A DNA stretch of 64,000 nt, from the NCBI GenBank assembly GCA_026214975.1, contig CM047810.1, forward strand, positions 40,000,806-40,064,805, read 5' to 3'. The notes below the pieces were generated by a model. It had not been told where the DNA came from, did not search any database, and worked only from the letters and a program-made list of their open reading frames with translations. This document shows, one piece after another, positions 36,784 to 48,192 of this stretch. Source of the stretch: Gentiana macrophylla (Eukaryota; Streptophyta; Magnoliopsida; Gentianales; Gentianaceae). Numbering within the stretch: position 1 is the stretch's first letter; every line of letters starts with the position of its first letter. A program made the translations under genes and the position numbers.

Positions 36784-36829
<46 letters not shown>
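34655..36829 (+). mobile_element. 5'-truncated LINE with poly(A) tail
   Basis: It begins inside RT/maturation sequence (KENGLGVRNIKDVQLAFAYK near 34680-34735), passes a zinc-type region (SLIIWELWKCKNRIIFYDS near 35290-35345) and reaches a plant LINE RNase H (KLNTDGSSLGNPGPAGGGF near 35540-35595; SLIAETKALLAGL near 35660-35700). A 3' UTR ends GTTGCTTTG and a run of 46 A (36784-36829). Stops occur after 35790. It is inserted in the old minus-strand copia RT between ..EVVC and RHAMAEEL. Clear target duplications were not found. Confidence 0.88.
35260..35796 (+). pseudogene. LINE RNase H fragment (178 codons open)
   Basis: This is the longest open piece of the truncated LINE. The ribonuclease H fold starts at NTDGSSLGNPGPAGGGF (first catalytic Asp in TDGS) and includes the Glu in AETKALLAGL. 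The next Asp motif region is distorted after LVESGFFSS, where the frame is probably shifted, so the enzyme would be inactive. It cannot move on its own, since most of RT and all endonuclease are missing. Confidence 0.8.
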
Positions 36830-36830
<1 letters not shown>

Positions 36831-37253
36831 AGGAGAACAAACCACCTCGGAATACAAGGTAGGCTCAGAAAATGTGTCAATGAAAACCAAGAAGGAATCA
36901 AAACACTAAGAGCAGGATTAAGAATTATCTCATAATTGTGTAGAATTACGTATGCATTTAGGATATCGAGTATGATCTGGATCCGTCATCACAATTGGTG
37001 CTTGAGTACTTTAAAGGGGTGCAATATCATCTTCACGTGATCTGTTAGTAGAAGAGAAAAACAATATGTATAAATGATGGTGATGCATAAACAACAGATG
37101 ATGGGGATTAGAAAGTGAACAGTAGTGAAATGGTCAATATGAACAAGATCATTCATAGTCATACGACAGGGCTAGCTGGAATAGAAAAGAAAATAATATT
37201 CACAAGAAATGAAACACGTTGAGAAACAAACAATTTCTTTGATGAAGAATCGT

Positions 37254-37436
37254 TGTTAAGGGTAAAGATGTAATAGCATAATATTTGGTATCTAAGATTG
37301 TGTAGAATCTATTGTAGATTGTGTTGGGACACTTGGCATATCACTATAGGTCTAGTACTATTGTATTAGCTTTATATATGTTGTAGGATTATTCTGTTGA
37401 ATGCAATGCAAATCCTATCCTTTTGATATCTCATCT
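37254..37436 (+). repeat. 5' LTR (183 bp)
   Basis: It starts TGTTAAGGG and ends TATCTCATCT directly at the PBS. Given the ATCGT duplication, the LTR would end in CT rather than the usual CA. It holds a TATATATG motif near 37371. Confidence 0.9.
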
Positions 37437-37451
37437 TGGTATCAGAGAACA

Positions 37452-40400
37452 ATGGCTAACGCCACCACCGACACCGGAACTCCTCCGGTGACCGCTATTT
37501 CTACTCAAGTGACTACTGTGTCCACTCCGGTCACCTCCCTTCCACCCACAAGTTCTTTAGTCAGCTTTGCCCCTTCAACACATTATCAGTCCACCACAAA
37601 TTTTGGTATCTTTGGTTTGCGGCCAGAGTTACTCAGTCCGCCGGTGCGTTCTTCTCCTCCACCGCTTCCTCCGTTGGTCTCCTCAGCTCCAAATCTTGGT
37701 TCGCCGCTTTCAGCTCCTCATACTTCTTCTCCGTTCGGTGGAAGCCTCAATCAGTCATGCACTGTCAAATTGGACAGAAGTAATTATCTTCTCTGGAAAT
37801 CCATCATACTCCCTATTGTTCGAGGTCATCGTTTAGACGGCTATCTGCTTGGAACGAAGTCTCCACCACCGGAGTTTCTGCCATCTCTCAATTCTACTGG
37901 ATCTAGTTTTGGTTTTCAGCCTAACCCTGCGTTTGAAGATTGGCGTGTCACCGACTCCTTGCTGATGGGTTGGCTTATGAGTTCCATGACTGAGCAAGCT
38001 CTCACTGAAGTCATTGGTTGTAATCTGGTTTCTTGAAGTTTGGAGCTGCCTTGAGGACCTCTTTAACACCAAATCTGAAGCCCGGATGCTAGAGTTCAAA
38101 ACTTCCTTGGCTAAAGCAGAAAAAGGTACCAAATCTATGATAGATTACCTAGCTATGATGAAAGGGTATTCTGACGGATTAACTGCTGCTGGTTATCCCA
38201 TAAGTAAATCGAGCTTATCTAGGCATTTGTTCTTGGTGGCTTTGAGTTAGGATTATGAGTGCAGCTGTGATAGTTAATATCACATCCCGCATTGGATCCT
38301 TGTCTTGGCAAGATGTTCAGTCCCAGTTGATCACCCATGAACATCTATTAGCCCGTTTTAATCCGAGTCCCCCTGACATTACTCAACCTTCAGCTAATGT
38401 TGCTGTTAGCAAATCTGGTTCTAACTCTGAAGGTCGAGGTAGGGGCAATGGTGGACCCTCTGACCCTGGTGGTAGAGGCAGGGGGTACAGAAGAGGAGGA
38501 TATAGAGGTGGAAGATCTCGTGGCAGAGAAATGGTGGAAGGTTTAATGGAAATGGTGGTTTTCATGGGAACTCAAACAATACCAACAACTCTCAGTACAG
38601 ACCTGTGTGCCAAGTGTGTTATAAAGTTGGCCACACAGCTGATAAATGCTACTTCAGGTTTGATGGAAACTATGTTCCAAGTCCTCCTCAGAATAGGGCT
38701 AATTCAGCATATCTGGCAGGCTCTGAATCTACTCCAGACTACAATTGGTATGCTGACAGTGGTGCTTCTAGCCATGTGACTTCAGATCTCAACAATATGC
38801 ACCTAAACTCTGGTTATGATGGCTCAGACAACTTAACAGTAGGAAATGGTGAGTCTCTATCTGTTCTCCATACTGGTTATTCCTCTATTAATACTCCTAG
38901 TAATTCCCTTGTCCTTACCAACATCCTTCATGTTCCTGATATTACAAAAAATCTCTTAAGTGTATCTAGGTTAACTAATGATAATCCTGTTTTTATGGAA
39001 TTCCACTCACATAAGTGCTTTGTGAAGGATCAAGCTACCAAGGAAGTTCTTCTGGAATGATGTCTTAAGGATGGTCTTTATCAACTGTTGGTGCCTCAGA
39101 ACACACAGCCCCAGAACTCTCTTCACTCCAAATCTCAGTTTGCTCTTAGTGGTCAAGTTCATCCCAATAAAAATATGTCTGATTCTGTTATTCAAAAAGC
39201 CAACCTGTGGCATAGACGGTTAGGACATCCCTCAATGAGGGTTTTCAATCTTGTTTCCAAACTCTGTAATGATGTTCCTGTTAATGTTGAATCTGATTTA
39301 TGTGATGCTTGTCAATGTGGTAAGTTACATAGTCTTCCTTATCCCAGTTCTAACTCTCATGCCTCATGTGTTCTTGATTTAATCCACACTGATGTTTGGG
39401 GACCCTTCCCTGTGTTATCTACTCATGGTTTTCAATACTATATTGTATTTATTGATGATTATACTCGGTACACTTGGTTGTATCCTCTTAAATTAAAATC
39501 AGATGCACTTAATGTCTTTGTTAAGTTTCAAACCTTAGTTGAAAATCAATTTTCCAGTAAGATCAAATGTGTCCAATCTGACTGGGGGGTGAATACAGAT
39601 CCTTTGTTTCTCATCTTGAGGCTAGGGGTATCCAATTTAGGCACTCCTGTCCACATGCTCATGCCCAAAATGGAAGGGCAGAGAGGAAACACAGACATGT
39701 CACTGAACTTGGGCTCACCCTCCTGTCTCAAGCCTCTCTACACCTTAGATTCTGGGTTGAGAGCTTCACTCATGCCGTTTTTCTTATCAATATCCTACCT
39801 ACACCTGTCCTACAGAACAGGTCTCCCTTTGAAGCTCTCTTTCACAAACCTCCCACCTATGACTCTCTCAAGGTTTTTGGATGTGCCTGCTATCCTCTTT
39901 TGAGACCCTTTCAAAACCACAAGTTCCAGTTTCATACCAAAAAGTGTGTCTACTTAGGTCACAGTCCCTGTCATAAAGGGTATTTGTGTCTTGACAAGTC
40001 CACAGGAAGAGTCTACATTTCCAGAGATGTATCCTTTAATGAAAATGACTTCCCTTATAGCACCTCCACTCCCACCCCCTCTTCCAGCACCTCCCCTACT
40101 CAATCCTGGACTATTAGTCCTCTGTCTTAACTCAGTGCTCTCTTTCTTCCCCTTCTGGTTCTGGGAGCCCCATGTTCCTTCAGGTCCTTGTTCCACATCT
40201 CCTCCACAGGCCTCTCCTCCCTCTGGATCACCTGCATCTCCTACTTCACCAATGCCCTCTGTATCTTCCAGCTCTGTGACTCCTACACATGCTTCCAGCT
40301 CCTCCCTTCTCCTATTCCCCTAGTCCAAGCTCCAGTCCTAGTTCCTCTCCTTCTCCTCCACCTGTTAATCACCATCCCATGCAAACTAGAGCTAAGTGTG

Positions 40401-42037
40401 GCATCTTTAAACCTAAGACTTACTCCTTCCTAGCTCAATCTGACTCACCATATCTTTCTGAGCCCACCAAGGTGTCTGATGCTATACTTGACCCTTCCTG
40501 GAAAGCTGCCATGCAAGAGGAGTTCAATGCACTCTCTAAAAACAATACATGGGAATTGGTTCCTCCCTCCCCTCACCAAAAGCTTGTCTCCAACAGGTGG
40601 GTATTCAAACTTAAACTTAAGCCTGATGGTTCTATTTTAAAGCATAAAGCTAGACTAGTGGCAAAGGGGTTCCTTCAAACTCCAGGCCTAGATTATTCTG
40701 AAACTTTCAGTCCTGTGGCAAAGGCATCTACAATAAGGGTTATTCTAGCTATTGCTGTTTCTTATGATTGGCCTATCAGGCAAGTTGATATTAATAATGC
40801 TTTTTTGAATGGTCATCACATGTCAAGCTGTCTTCATGCCTCAACTTTGAGGTTTTGTTGACTCTGCCAGGCCTCATCATGTTTGTCTTTTAAAGAAGGC
40901 ACTGTATGGTCTCAAACAGGCCCCTAGGGCCTGGTTTGAGGAACTTGGGAGCCAATTGATTCAGTGGGGTTTCAAGCAATCCAAGTCTGACATATCTTTG
41001 TTCATCTTACATACTACTCATCTTTGTCTTGTATGTCTTGGCGTATGTAGATGACATTTTGGTAACGAGGAGTGATTCCAAGCTGGTTCAAACCTTCATT
41101 GATAAATTTGAATAACGAGTTTGCATTGAAAGATCCAGGTAATATCGGCCACTTCTTAGGTATGCGAGGCTTACGAGGGGATGGCTGGGGTGTATCTTAA
41201 CCAACACATGTATGCTTTATAGATTTTGGGACGGGATTGATATGCAGAACCTCAAGCCTAGTCCAACTCCTATGTCTGTGTCTATCATCAAGAATCTGCT
41301 CAGGCCAGTCCTTACATGTACAACCCTACAATCTGAAGAGTCTTGTTGGAGCACTTCAATATTTAACCTTTACAAGGCCTGATATTGCCTTTGCAGTCAA
41401 TTGTCTTAGTCAGTTCATGAACAGTCCAACCCTCATTCAATGGCAGGGAGTTAAGAGACTTCTGAGATATGTAAAAGGTACAGCTCAATATGGCCTTCAT
41501 TTCAAACCTCATCATCCTATTGTCTTGGTTGGTTACTCTGATGCAGATTGGGGGTGCAACACAGTTGATAGAAAATCTGTGGCTGGTTTCTGTGTCTATC
41601 TAGCTGGCTCTCTTGTTTCTTGGAGCAGTAAAAAGCAACATGTTGTTGCCCGGTCAAGCACTGAATCAGAATATAGGGCATTGGCTCATGTTGGCACTGA
41701 GATCAGGTGGCTTCAATCACTCCTGTCTGAGATCCATGTTCTTCCAGAAGCCAAGGCAGTGACCTGGTGTGATAATCAAAGTGCAGGTGCCTTAGCTTAC
41801 AATCCTGTTTTCCACTCCAGAACAAAGCATGTGGAAATAGATGTTCATTACATCAGAGATCTTGTCAAACAAGGACACCTTGCTGTGAACTATACTCCTT
41901 CTTCTGAACAAGTTGCAGATGTTCTTACTAAGCCTTTGAGTGTCACAAAATTTACTTATTTTAGAGACAAACTAAATGTGCTTCAAGCCCCATTCAGTTT
42001 GAGGGGGGATGTTAAGGGTAAAGATGTATTAGCATAA
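37452..42037 (+). pseudogene. copia gag-pol polyprotein, frame-broken
   Basis: Domains in order: Ser/Pro-rich N-terminus; gag (LDRSNYLLWKSIILPIVRG near 37765-37825, ALTEVIGC near 38000); Gly/Arg-rich segment (38430-38530); CCHC knuckle CQVCYKVGHTADKC (38606-38650); aspartic protease YADSGASSHVT (38750-38780); pre-integrase LWHRRLGHPS (39205-39235); integrase HTDVWGPF..FIDDYTRYTW (39385-39475) and QSDWG (39575); RT WKAAMQEEFNAL..NRWVFKLKLKPDGSI..ARLVAKGF (40500-40675), YVDDILV (41045-41065); RNase H YSDADWGC (41535-41560), SSTESEYRAL and HSRTKHVEIDVH to the end at 42037. Frame slips occur near 38030, 38600, 39600-39900, 40130, 40850 and 41100-41230. A single consensus ATG at 37452 sits just after the PBS. 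Confidence 0.92.
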
Positions 42038-42192
42038 TATTTGGTGACTAAGATTGTGTAGAATCTATTGTAGATTGTGTTGGGACACTTGGCATATCAC
42101 TATAGGTCTAGTACTATTGTATTAGCTTTATATATGTTGTAGGATTATTCTGTTGAATGCAATGCAAATCCTATCCTTTTGATATCTCATCT
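42010..42192 (+). repeat. 3' LTR (183 bp)
   Basis: It is the same length as the 5' LTR. The visible differences are GTATTAGC for GTAATAGC and GGTGACTAAG for GGTATCTAAG. The 3' flank ATCGT matches the 5' flank. Confidence 0.92.
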
Positions 42193-42889
42193 ATCGTAAC
42201 AACGATAGCCTTAATTTTTGACATGTATCATCCCCAAAAAAGACACATATAGCAACACAAGAAGATAATTTGGTACGCTCAATGCGTGGACAGAAAACAA
42301 AGCAAGTACAACCAAACACTCTCAAATTGGAGTAATCGTGCGTCGTACTAAATAACATATCATAAGCAGAAATGCATGAATTATGAGAAGTCGGGATCTG
42401 ATTAATAAGATAAACAGATGTGAGGACAAGTTCTCCCCGAAATTCTTTGAAACATTATCAAATAAAAGCGTAGAACGGGATGCCGTGACAATGTTTCTAT
42501 GTTTTCTTTCAGCAACATCATTCTGTTATGTGGTATCCATGCATGAAGACTGATGCAATGTAAACGAAAGCTAAACTAAAGCTTTTCACATTGACATATA
42601 ATAATGTTGAGTTTTGTCATGGGCTTCAAAGGAAATATAAATGTCAAAAAAAGTATAACGGTATTTCATCAGATAAACTCAATAGTAACAGTATATTCAT
42701 CAATGAAAGAAATATAATAGTTGAACCTTTCCTTTTTAGGTATAGTTGCATGACCTCAAACATCAAAATTAAGTTAATCAAAAGGTGCACAAGGTGCAGA
42801 TTTACTATGATTAAAAGGCACGGCGGCAAATTTTCCAAGTTTACATTTATCACAAATTTTATGTTGATGCTTTGATCAAGTATGAGCAG

Positions 42890-43055
42890 TGATCAGGGAC
42901 CAAATAGGAATTTAGAAAAATAGATGGGGCCCCACCGTATAAAATATAAATGCAATGTTTTTACAAATTTACTCCCTCTTTTAAGAATTATTAGTGAAAG
43001 AATAAATATAACATGGTGGTCCAGAACCACCATAAAACTGTTGTCCCATCCATTA
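42890..43055. mobile_element. Second copy of the 33.1-kb MITE family, inverted
   Basis: CCCACCGTATAAAATATAAA, then ATGCAATGTTTTTACAAATT and CTCTTTTAAGAA blocks match the complement of 33150-33230. The right end reads GGTGGTCCAGAACCACCATA, matching 33270-33287. The left end is diverged, so exact limits and TSD are uncertain. It lies in the old copia element. Confidence 0.75.
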
Positions 43056-43109
43056 TAGTCCAGAATATCATGAGGATGTAAATCTCCCAAAACACCATTA
43101 TTAATCAAA

Positions 43110-43780
43110 AAAATAATTAGGCGAGAGGCTGAAACCTGATCAACTCTAGAATTTCACAAATAACTTAGAAGACGAAGAAGTTAAATGCAAATAAGGCGTA
43201 CAGATCAACAATAGTGGTAGGCTGGCAGCCGTATGACCCTGAACATAGAACCCCAATTATCTACAGCCTGTAGCACTACGCGTATCCGATTCCTGGTCTA
43301 TAAGCCATTTGAAAGAATTCGGGTTTCAAACAATACTGTAACCCTCAATCAAATAAAAATATAAATAATAAATAATAAAAAAAAAAAACCTCTAGAGCTT
43401 AGGGGTAGCGGTCATGGGAGGGAAAATAGTCACATGTCTTGAACAGGTCATTTTAAAAAATAACATACTTTTATTTTATTAAGGTCCTGATCATCAATAC
43501 AGGAACCATCAGCAAGAAACTGTTTTCCTATATTGAATGTGCATGACTTTACCTATCTTAAATTTGAAAGTAGTGTTAGTGCCATCAAAACACAATTTTA
43601 CGTAATTGATTATGGTGTAGAATGTATTAATTAATATAATTCTCATAATAATTAATGTTATAGAAACCGTTTCATCTTTTCGTTGTTGTGAAAATTTCGT
43701 TATCACGTTAGAATTCGTGAAATTTTATCTGATGAGGCACGCAAGACAAATTGATAGATGGTTATTCAAACCACATTTAG
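43110..43780. other. No recognised feature
   Basis: AT-rich sequence. It may include the decayed gag or 5' LTR of the old minus-strand copia element, but nothing could be matched. Confidence 0.35.
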
Positions 43781-43789
43781 TTATGTGTG

Positions 43790-43990
43790 TCTGCTTTTAT
43801 TCATGTATCTTTCTCTTTTATTAAAAGACAGGGGAATGTGTCTGCTCATTTGTTTTCTAGAGAGGGTCTCAATCTTGTTGGCTTAGTGGATTGAGACTCT
43901 TATCCACATTCTTACGTTATCCGTGCTTGTATAACGTAACGGACAATACTTAATCTTTAATAAAATCACATTTAACCCTTAAAAAAAAGT
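43790..43990 (+). mobile_element. LINE 3'-end remnant
   Basis: A short coding-like piece (RQGNVSAHLFSREG) resembles the C-terminus of LINE RNase H regions and is followed by ATACTTAATCTTTAATAAAA and an A-run (43981-43988). It is probably a heavily 5'-truncated LINE copy of about 200 bp. Confidence 0.45.
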
Positions 43991-43994
43991 TATG

Positions 43995-44835
43995 TGTGCC
44001 TGCAAAAATGCCTTTAATTTATTCCAGTAAAGTAACTTATGAAGCACAATATCTATATGTATCAATTTATCATGCCAACTTAATTTTGAATTATTTGTTT
44101 CTCTGATTGAGTTTTTTTTTTTCCAAGAATGATAGAAACCACATAAAGTTTTACCACGTATTAAAAAATGAATAAACAAATAAATAAATATCTTTCATCA
44201 AATCAAAAAGTAAATAAAGTCCTTATTGTTATTCGATTGCCGGGTAAACGTTTATCAAGTTGTCTGCCAGCTTCTTGACCAATAATGTTAAAAAATATAT
44301 AAAATAAAATTTTAGTTGTAGTATATTTATTATATTGAACACCGTCATGTGACCGTGAGATATATTGATGAGAAAGCCATAGTCATGGTTTCATTTATGT
44401 TTAGGCTCTCTTTCAATTCATAGAGTGGGGAACTTTCAACCTTGTCCTCTCCTTATTTCTGACTTAGTACGTATTACCACTTAATTAAATTAGGTACTTA
44501 AATGTTTTTTATTGGAAAGCCACACCTATAAGCTAACAGGAAGGGAAAAAGTAGTAACTATAAAGTTTTGAGACATCCTCTTCGATATGAAATTTTCGGT
44601 TTGATTTTCTTTTTTACCTTAAAGCCCTGGTATCCGGAACTATATTGATCCGACTAATTCGAAGTTCGGTCCGGATCGTACTTGCAGAGTTTGACTCTTG
44701 GGTAAGGCATGGCGAAGAGGTCTTTTAATATTTCGGTTTGATTTGAATAAATGCTATTGAAATATTATTCGGTTTGTGTTGAATAAAGTGGATGTAAATA
44801 TAAAGAGAAAAAGCGAGTTAAAAAAATTTTTATAT
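43995..44835. other. No recognised feature
   Basis: AT-rich spacer with short open frames only. No domain or repeat structure was recognised before the AT microsatellite. Confidence 0.35.
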
Positions 44836-44836
44836 T

Positions 44837-44839
<3 letters not shown>

Positions 44840-44897
<58 letters not shown>
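44840..44897. repeat. (AT)n microsatellite
   Basis: Roughly 25 AT dinucleotides follow CATACATAT and are followed by an ATTTT-rich run (44898-44920). The true length may be poorly resolved in the assembly. Confidence 0.95.
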
Positions 44898-44900
<3 letters not shown>

Positions 44901-44964
44901 TTATTTTATTTTATTTTTTTGACAAATCAAACCAATTTATTGCATCCCATCAAAATACTAACAA

Positions 44965-45105
44965 CAAGAACATCATTTGGGACGTGAGTCCGGTTTGAAA
45001 ATATACTATGTTATCGGTAAAATGACAAAGGCACAAACACTATTAATACCATACCACTGTGAACATCATCCGGGACATGAGTCCGGATTGAAAAATATAC
45101 TATGG
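44965..45105. repeat. Short direct duplication, about 94 bp apart
   Basis: GAACATCAT..GGGAC(G/A)TGAGTCCGG(T/A)TTGAAAA..TATACTATG occurs at about 44968-45009 and again at 45061-45104. It lies just outside the presumed gypsy LTR start. Confidence 0.8.
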
Positions 45106-45687
45106 CTCCGTTTGTTTTGGGTTAGAGTTTGACGATACAGGGTTTCACCCCTCCACGTGTCGTCTAACGGTTGGTCCCCACAGCATGAGTAAGTATCAAA
45201 GCGCGCATGTCGATGCCCAGACTCGGGGCTACGACGATCGACTTTTATGCAGGGTAGGACGAAGGTCTAAGCTCGACCACCGTAAGTCGGTTAAGTCGGC
45301 CTAGAGTACATAGTCCGCACCAGCTACGAAGGCCTATTATCAGTATGACAACTTGGGCAAGGGGCAAGGCCCATGAAGGTTAAATATGACAATAGCTTAG
45401 ACCGACCTAATATTAGGGTTAGGGCATGCATTATCATTATAAATACCATGTTCCAGGAACTACGTAAGGCTTGATTTCCTTGAAAAATACAGGATACGTA
45501 GGCAATCTAAGACAAGCTCTTAGACTCAACCGCAAATCTTAAAATCTACAAACACGTTCTTAAGGCATTAGGGTTTTGGGTACTCACCATTAGATTCATT
45601 CAGGCCCAGATTAATTAAGTGACATAATCTGTCATCATCATTGGCTTAGAGGAGAGGGTCTTCATCGTTGAATACACCAAGATCACG
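45106..45687 (+). repeat. Probable 5' LTR and leader of the Tat-type gypsy element
   Basis: The region precedes the gag ATG at 45688 and holds a TATA box (TATAAATA at 45438-45445), as expected for U3-R. No second LTR lies inside the window, so boundaries are unknown. The usual Tat primer site is not cleanly recognisable; AGTGACATAATCTGTC near 45620 may be a decayed form of it. Confidence 0.5.
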
Positions 45688-46623
45688 ATGTCTCCTAAGG
45701 ATAAGAACGCCAAGAAAATTAATTCCAAAACCGCGGACCAACAGGGTTTGCAGATCAATGAGCAAGTGGATCTGGATGCGCAAGAGACAAGGGATCCGTT
45801 GTTGGATCCTATCCATGAAGATCCCCTAAAGGAGAAACAAGGCCTTGCTCCGGAACATCAGGCTATCGTAGATCAATTGGCAGCAGCTGATCATGAATTG
45901 ATGTCCAGAATCGTAGTGGAGGCTTTCATGGCTCAGGGTCGTGAGAACAGCGGCAAGAAATACGCCGCAGAAAATACCAAGCAAGTCCCTGGGGAAGAAA
46001 TTAGTAGGTCGTCCAGCTCTGTGGAGAAAAAGAGACGTGAAATTCAGTAGAAACATCAAAGGTTTCATGAGGATAGCGTTAGGCAAGAGCTGGACGTTAT
46101 TTTGGGCAAAAATTCGGTCTCGCTGTGGTTGGAATCGCCCTTCACAAAGGAAATTGAAAATTTTCCCAAACCTAAGGGGTTTAAAATACCAAAGATAGAA
46201 CCTTATGATGGCACCACCGATGCAGAAGACCATCTACATAGGTATCTATCTCAGATGAGGTTGAACGGCACACATGATGCAATGCGGTGTCGGGCCTTCG
46301 AGACATTGCTCATCGGTCGAGCCAGAGAATGGTTCACCAAGCTACGACCAGGCTCGATCTCTAGTTTTGCTATGTTAGCTCACAAATTTCGAGATACGTT
46401 TATTGTAAATAAAAAGTTTCATTTAAGCGCTACGCACCTCATGAATATAAAGCAACAAAAAGATGAAACTGTGATAAATTATTCGAAGAGATTTAATCTT
46501 GAGGCCATGCAAGTCAAGGACACAGATGATCGACTTCTGATCACGTTGTTTGTGGGAGGGCTGCGTAATACAAGGTTATAAATGAAGTTTAGCAGAGATG
46601 TCCCTCATACCATGGATGAATGT
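45688..46623 (+). pseudogene. gypsy gag, N-terminal part
   Basis: A 120-codon charged N-terminus (MSPKDKNAKK..) ends at a slip near 46050. The retrotransposon gag domain follows (PKPKGFKIPKIEPYDGTTDA, DHLHRYLSQM, FETLLIGRAREWFTKL, SFAMLAHKFRDTF, LMNIKQQKDETVINYSKRFN) up to PHTMDEC at 46622, where the 1.57-kb insertion begins. This is the DUF/gag type typical of Tat elements, and it acts in particle assembly. Confidence 0.9.
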
Positions 46624-48192
46624 TCGGTAAAAACTAGTTTTACAATTTATAAACCGAAACACCCCAAGTATAAGGTTCGTAGTATAGGATGTTAACGGGT
46701 CGTCCTAAGGGAGTGGAATGTTTATCGGATTAAAGTGTAGTTATTCTATCGACTATGTCACAAAGTATTATCTAAAACTAAGGTCTATACTAACTATAAT
46801 ATAAAAAACGATGAGTGAAACTAGACTAAAACAGGAAACAGGAAAATTCGACTATGGACGGGCGTTCACCAAGGGTAGACGGGCGTCCGATAACACTGTT
46901 GAAACAGAAAAATATGAGAAAAAGCATTATGTAAAAACTAGGTTTTAGAAAAACAACTAAAGCGAAGCAATCAAAGTCTATCTGAACGATTTGGTTTATC
47001 AAATAATTAAAAGGAACGGCAAGGCAACGAGAATCCACCAATCAACCAACCCACCCCAACTAGATGGCAAGTTAAAGATACGATTTTTAGTAATGATCTA
47101 TCACGAATTCGATAAAATTTCCTTAAACGAATTCTAGGGTTTCGTTATCTTTTCAAGCAAAACTAAACGGCATGCATAACAAGATCATTAGATCGTCTCC
47201 AAAACTCTACTCAATTAATCATAAACGATCTCTCGAATTACAACTAATTGCATCAATTGAAATAAACCAAAGCTTGAACAATATTCTCATATAAATTCAA
47301 AGCATAAAAGTAGTTTTATCAATCTCTTGATTCAAACAAAACGTAGACAATATAAAACGATATTCAATTGACGAAAAACCGTAACTTAACTCACTAAAAA
47401 TACGACATAAAATCTCTAGTTGGTGTTGATGTTGATCGGTTTCATCCGTTGTCCCACCGTGAATTGCTTAGCCAACAATCATGTTGGTGATCATGATTGT
47501 TGGGATGGAAGAGTTCATCTTCTTGTTTTCTCTATAGGATATGCGGCTGCTAGGGTTTGTTATGAGTGAATAATGCGTATGAGATGTCTCCAGGGTTTAA
47601 TACACGCTGCTATTTATAGAATTTTAAGGCGGCTAGGGTTAAGTCGGCCTTGAACGCCTCGCCCGAAGGGTGGGACCTTGGTCAAGCTTGATAAAATCTT
47701 CGAATCGGGCGAGTCACGTCGAGGCGCCCGTCCTTCTTTAATTTGGACTTTCGTCCACTAAAAATCATCAAACTCGAATCAAAAATCTCATACGGGCGCC
47801 CGTCGGTACTTTCAAACGCCCGTCCACTGGACGCCACATCAAACGTGCGTTCAACTTGGTTAAAAAGTGATTTTCTCATCTTTATCTTCAACCGACTTCC
47901 CCTTTATCTCTTTTCCTTCGTATAAACTCGATCCTTGACACCATTTAATCCTCTTTTTAGCTCGAAAATGTATATCTACAAAGGGGTAAAAACATGCAAA
48001 CTGTAGAAATATATATATAGATAGAAAATGACTAATAAACCACATAAATAGCTCGAATTTGCATTTTAATCCTTTTCATACACAACCCTTCAATATTTCA
48101 ATTAAACTCCTACTTTTCTATAAAAAGTAATAAAATACGAATAATATTGTTACGGTATAAAGCGATAAAAACCATAAAATTCACCGTTAACA
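46624..48192. mobile_element. 1.57-kb non-coding insertion in gag with 8-bp TSD
   Basis: ATGAATGT occurs at 46616-46623 and again at 48193-48200, exactly where gag breaks (PHTMDEC) and resumes (YRFCQGEEAVRRHTQ). No transposase or long frame is seen. Motifs with GACGGGCG (46858-46890) recur near the other end as CGGGCGCCCGTC (47790-47830). Clear terminal inverted repeats were not found. An 8-bp duplication suggests hAT-type insertion, but the family is unidentified. Confidence 0.65.

Larger units (their letters stand above)
37249..42197 (+). mobile_element. Complete Ty1/copia element with LTRs and TSD
   Basis: LTRs lie at 37254-37436 and 42010-42192, both 183 bp and differing at about three sites. 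The 5-bp duplication ATCGT flanks it (37249-37253 and 42193-42197). The PBS TGGTATCAGAG follows the 5' LTR at 37437, and the PPT (TTTGAGGGGGGA) precedes the 3' LTR. The gag-pol frame between them is complete in domain order but frame-broken. It sits inside the older minus-strand copia element and is clearly the younger of the two. Confidence 0.95.
32330..43110 (-). mobile_element. Old Ty1/copia element, minus strand, heavily interrupted
   Basis: On the minus strand the parts read in pol order. Pre-integrase CHKC-type and integrase pieces lie near 42590-42860. Integrase C-terminus follows (VAERKHRNIVT near 42500; RVFGCTCFVF-like near 42330). RT start is at 36840-36910 (SEPTLYSEVVC) and, across a LINE insertion, RHAMAEELSALNRTGTWDLA at 34570-34650. 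RT C-terminus VYRLDKALFGLKQAHRAWFERF is near 33860-33935. RNase H-like GQPLSDATLYR, then SLVYLTI-type sequence is near 33430-33530. A purine tract and TGTTAGC (32635) mark the 3' LTR. Many stops occur. Edges are approximate. Confidence 0.85.

Noticed and set aside
36627..36890. Minus-strand open frame with poly-Phe
   Set aside because: It is the complement of the LINE poly(A) tail joined to old copia sequence.
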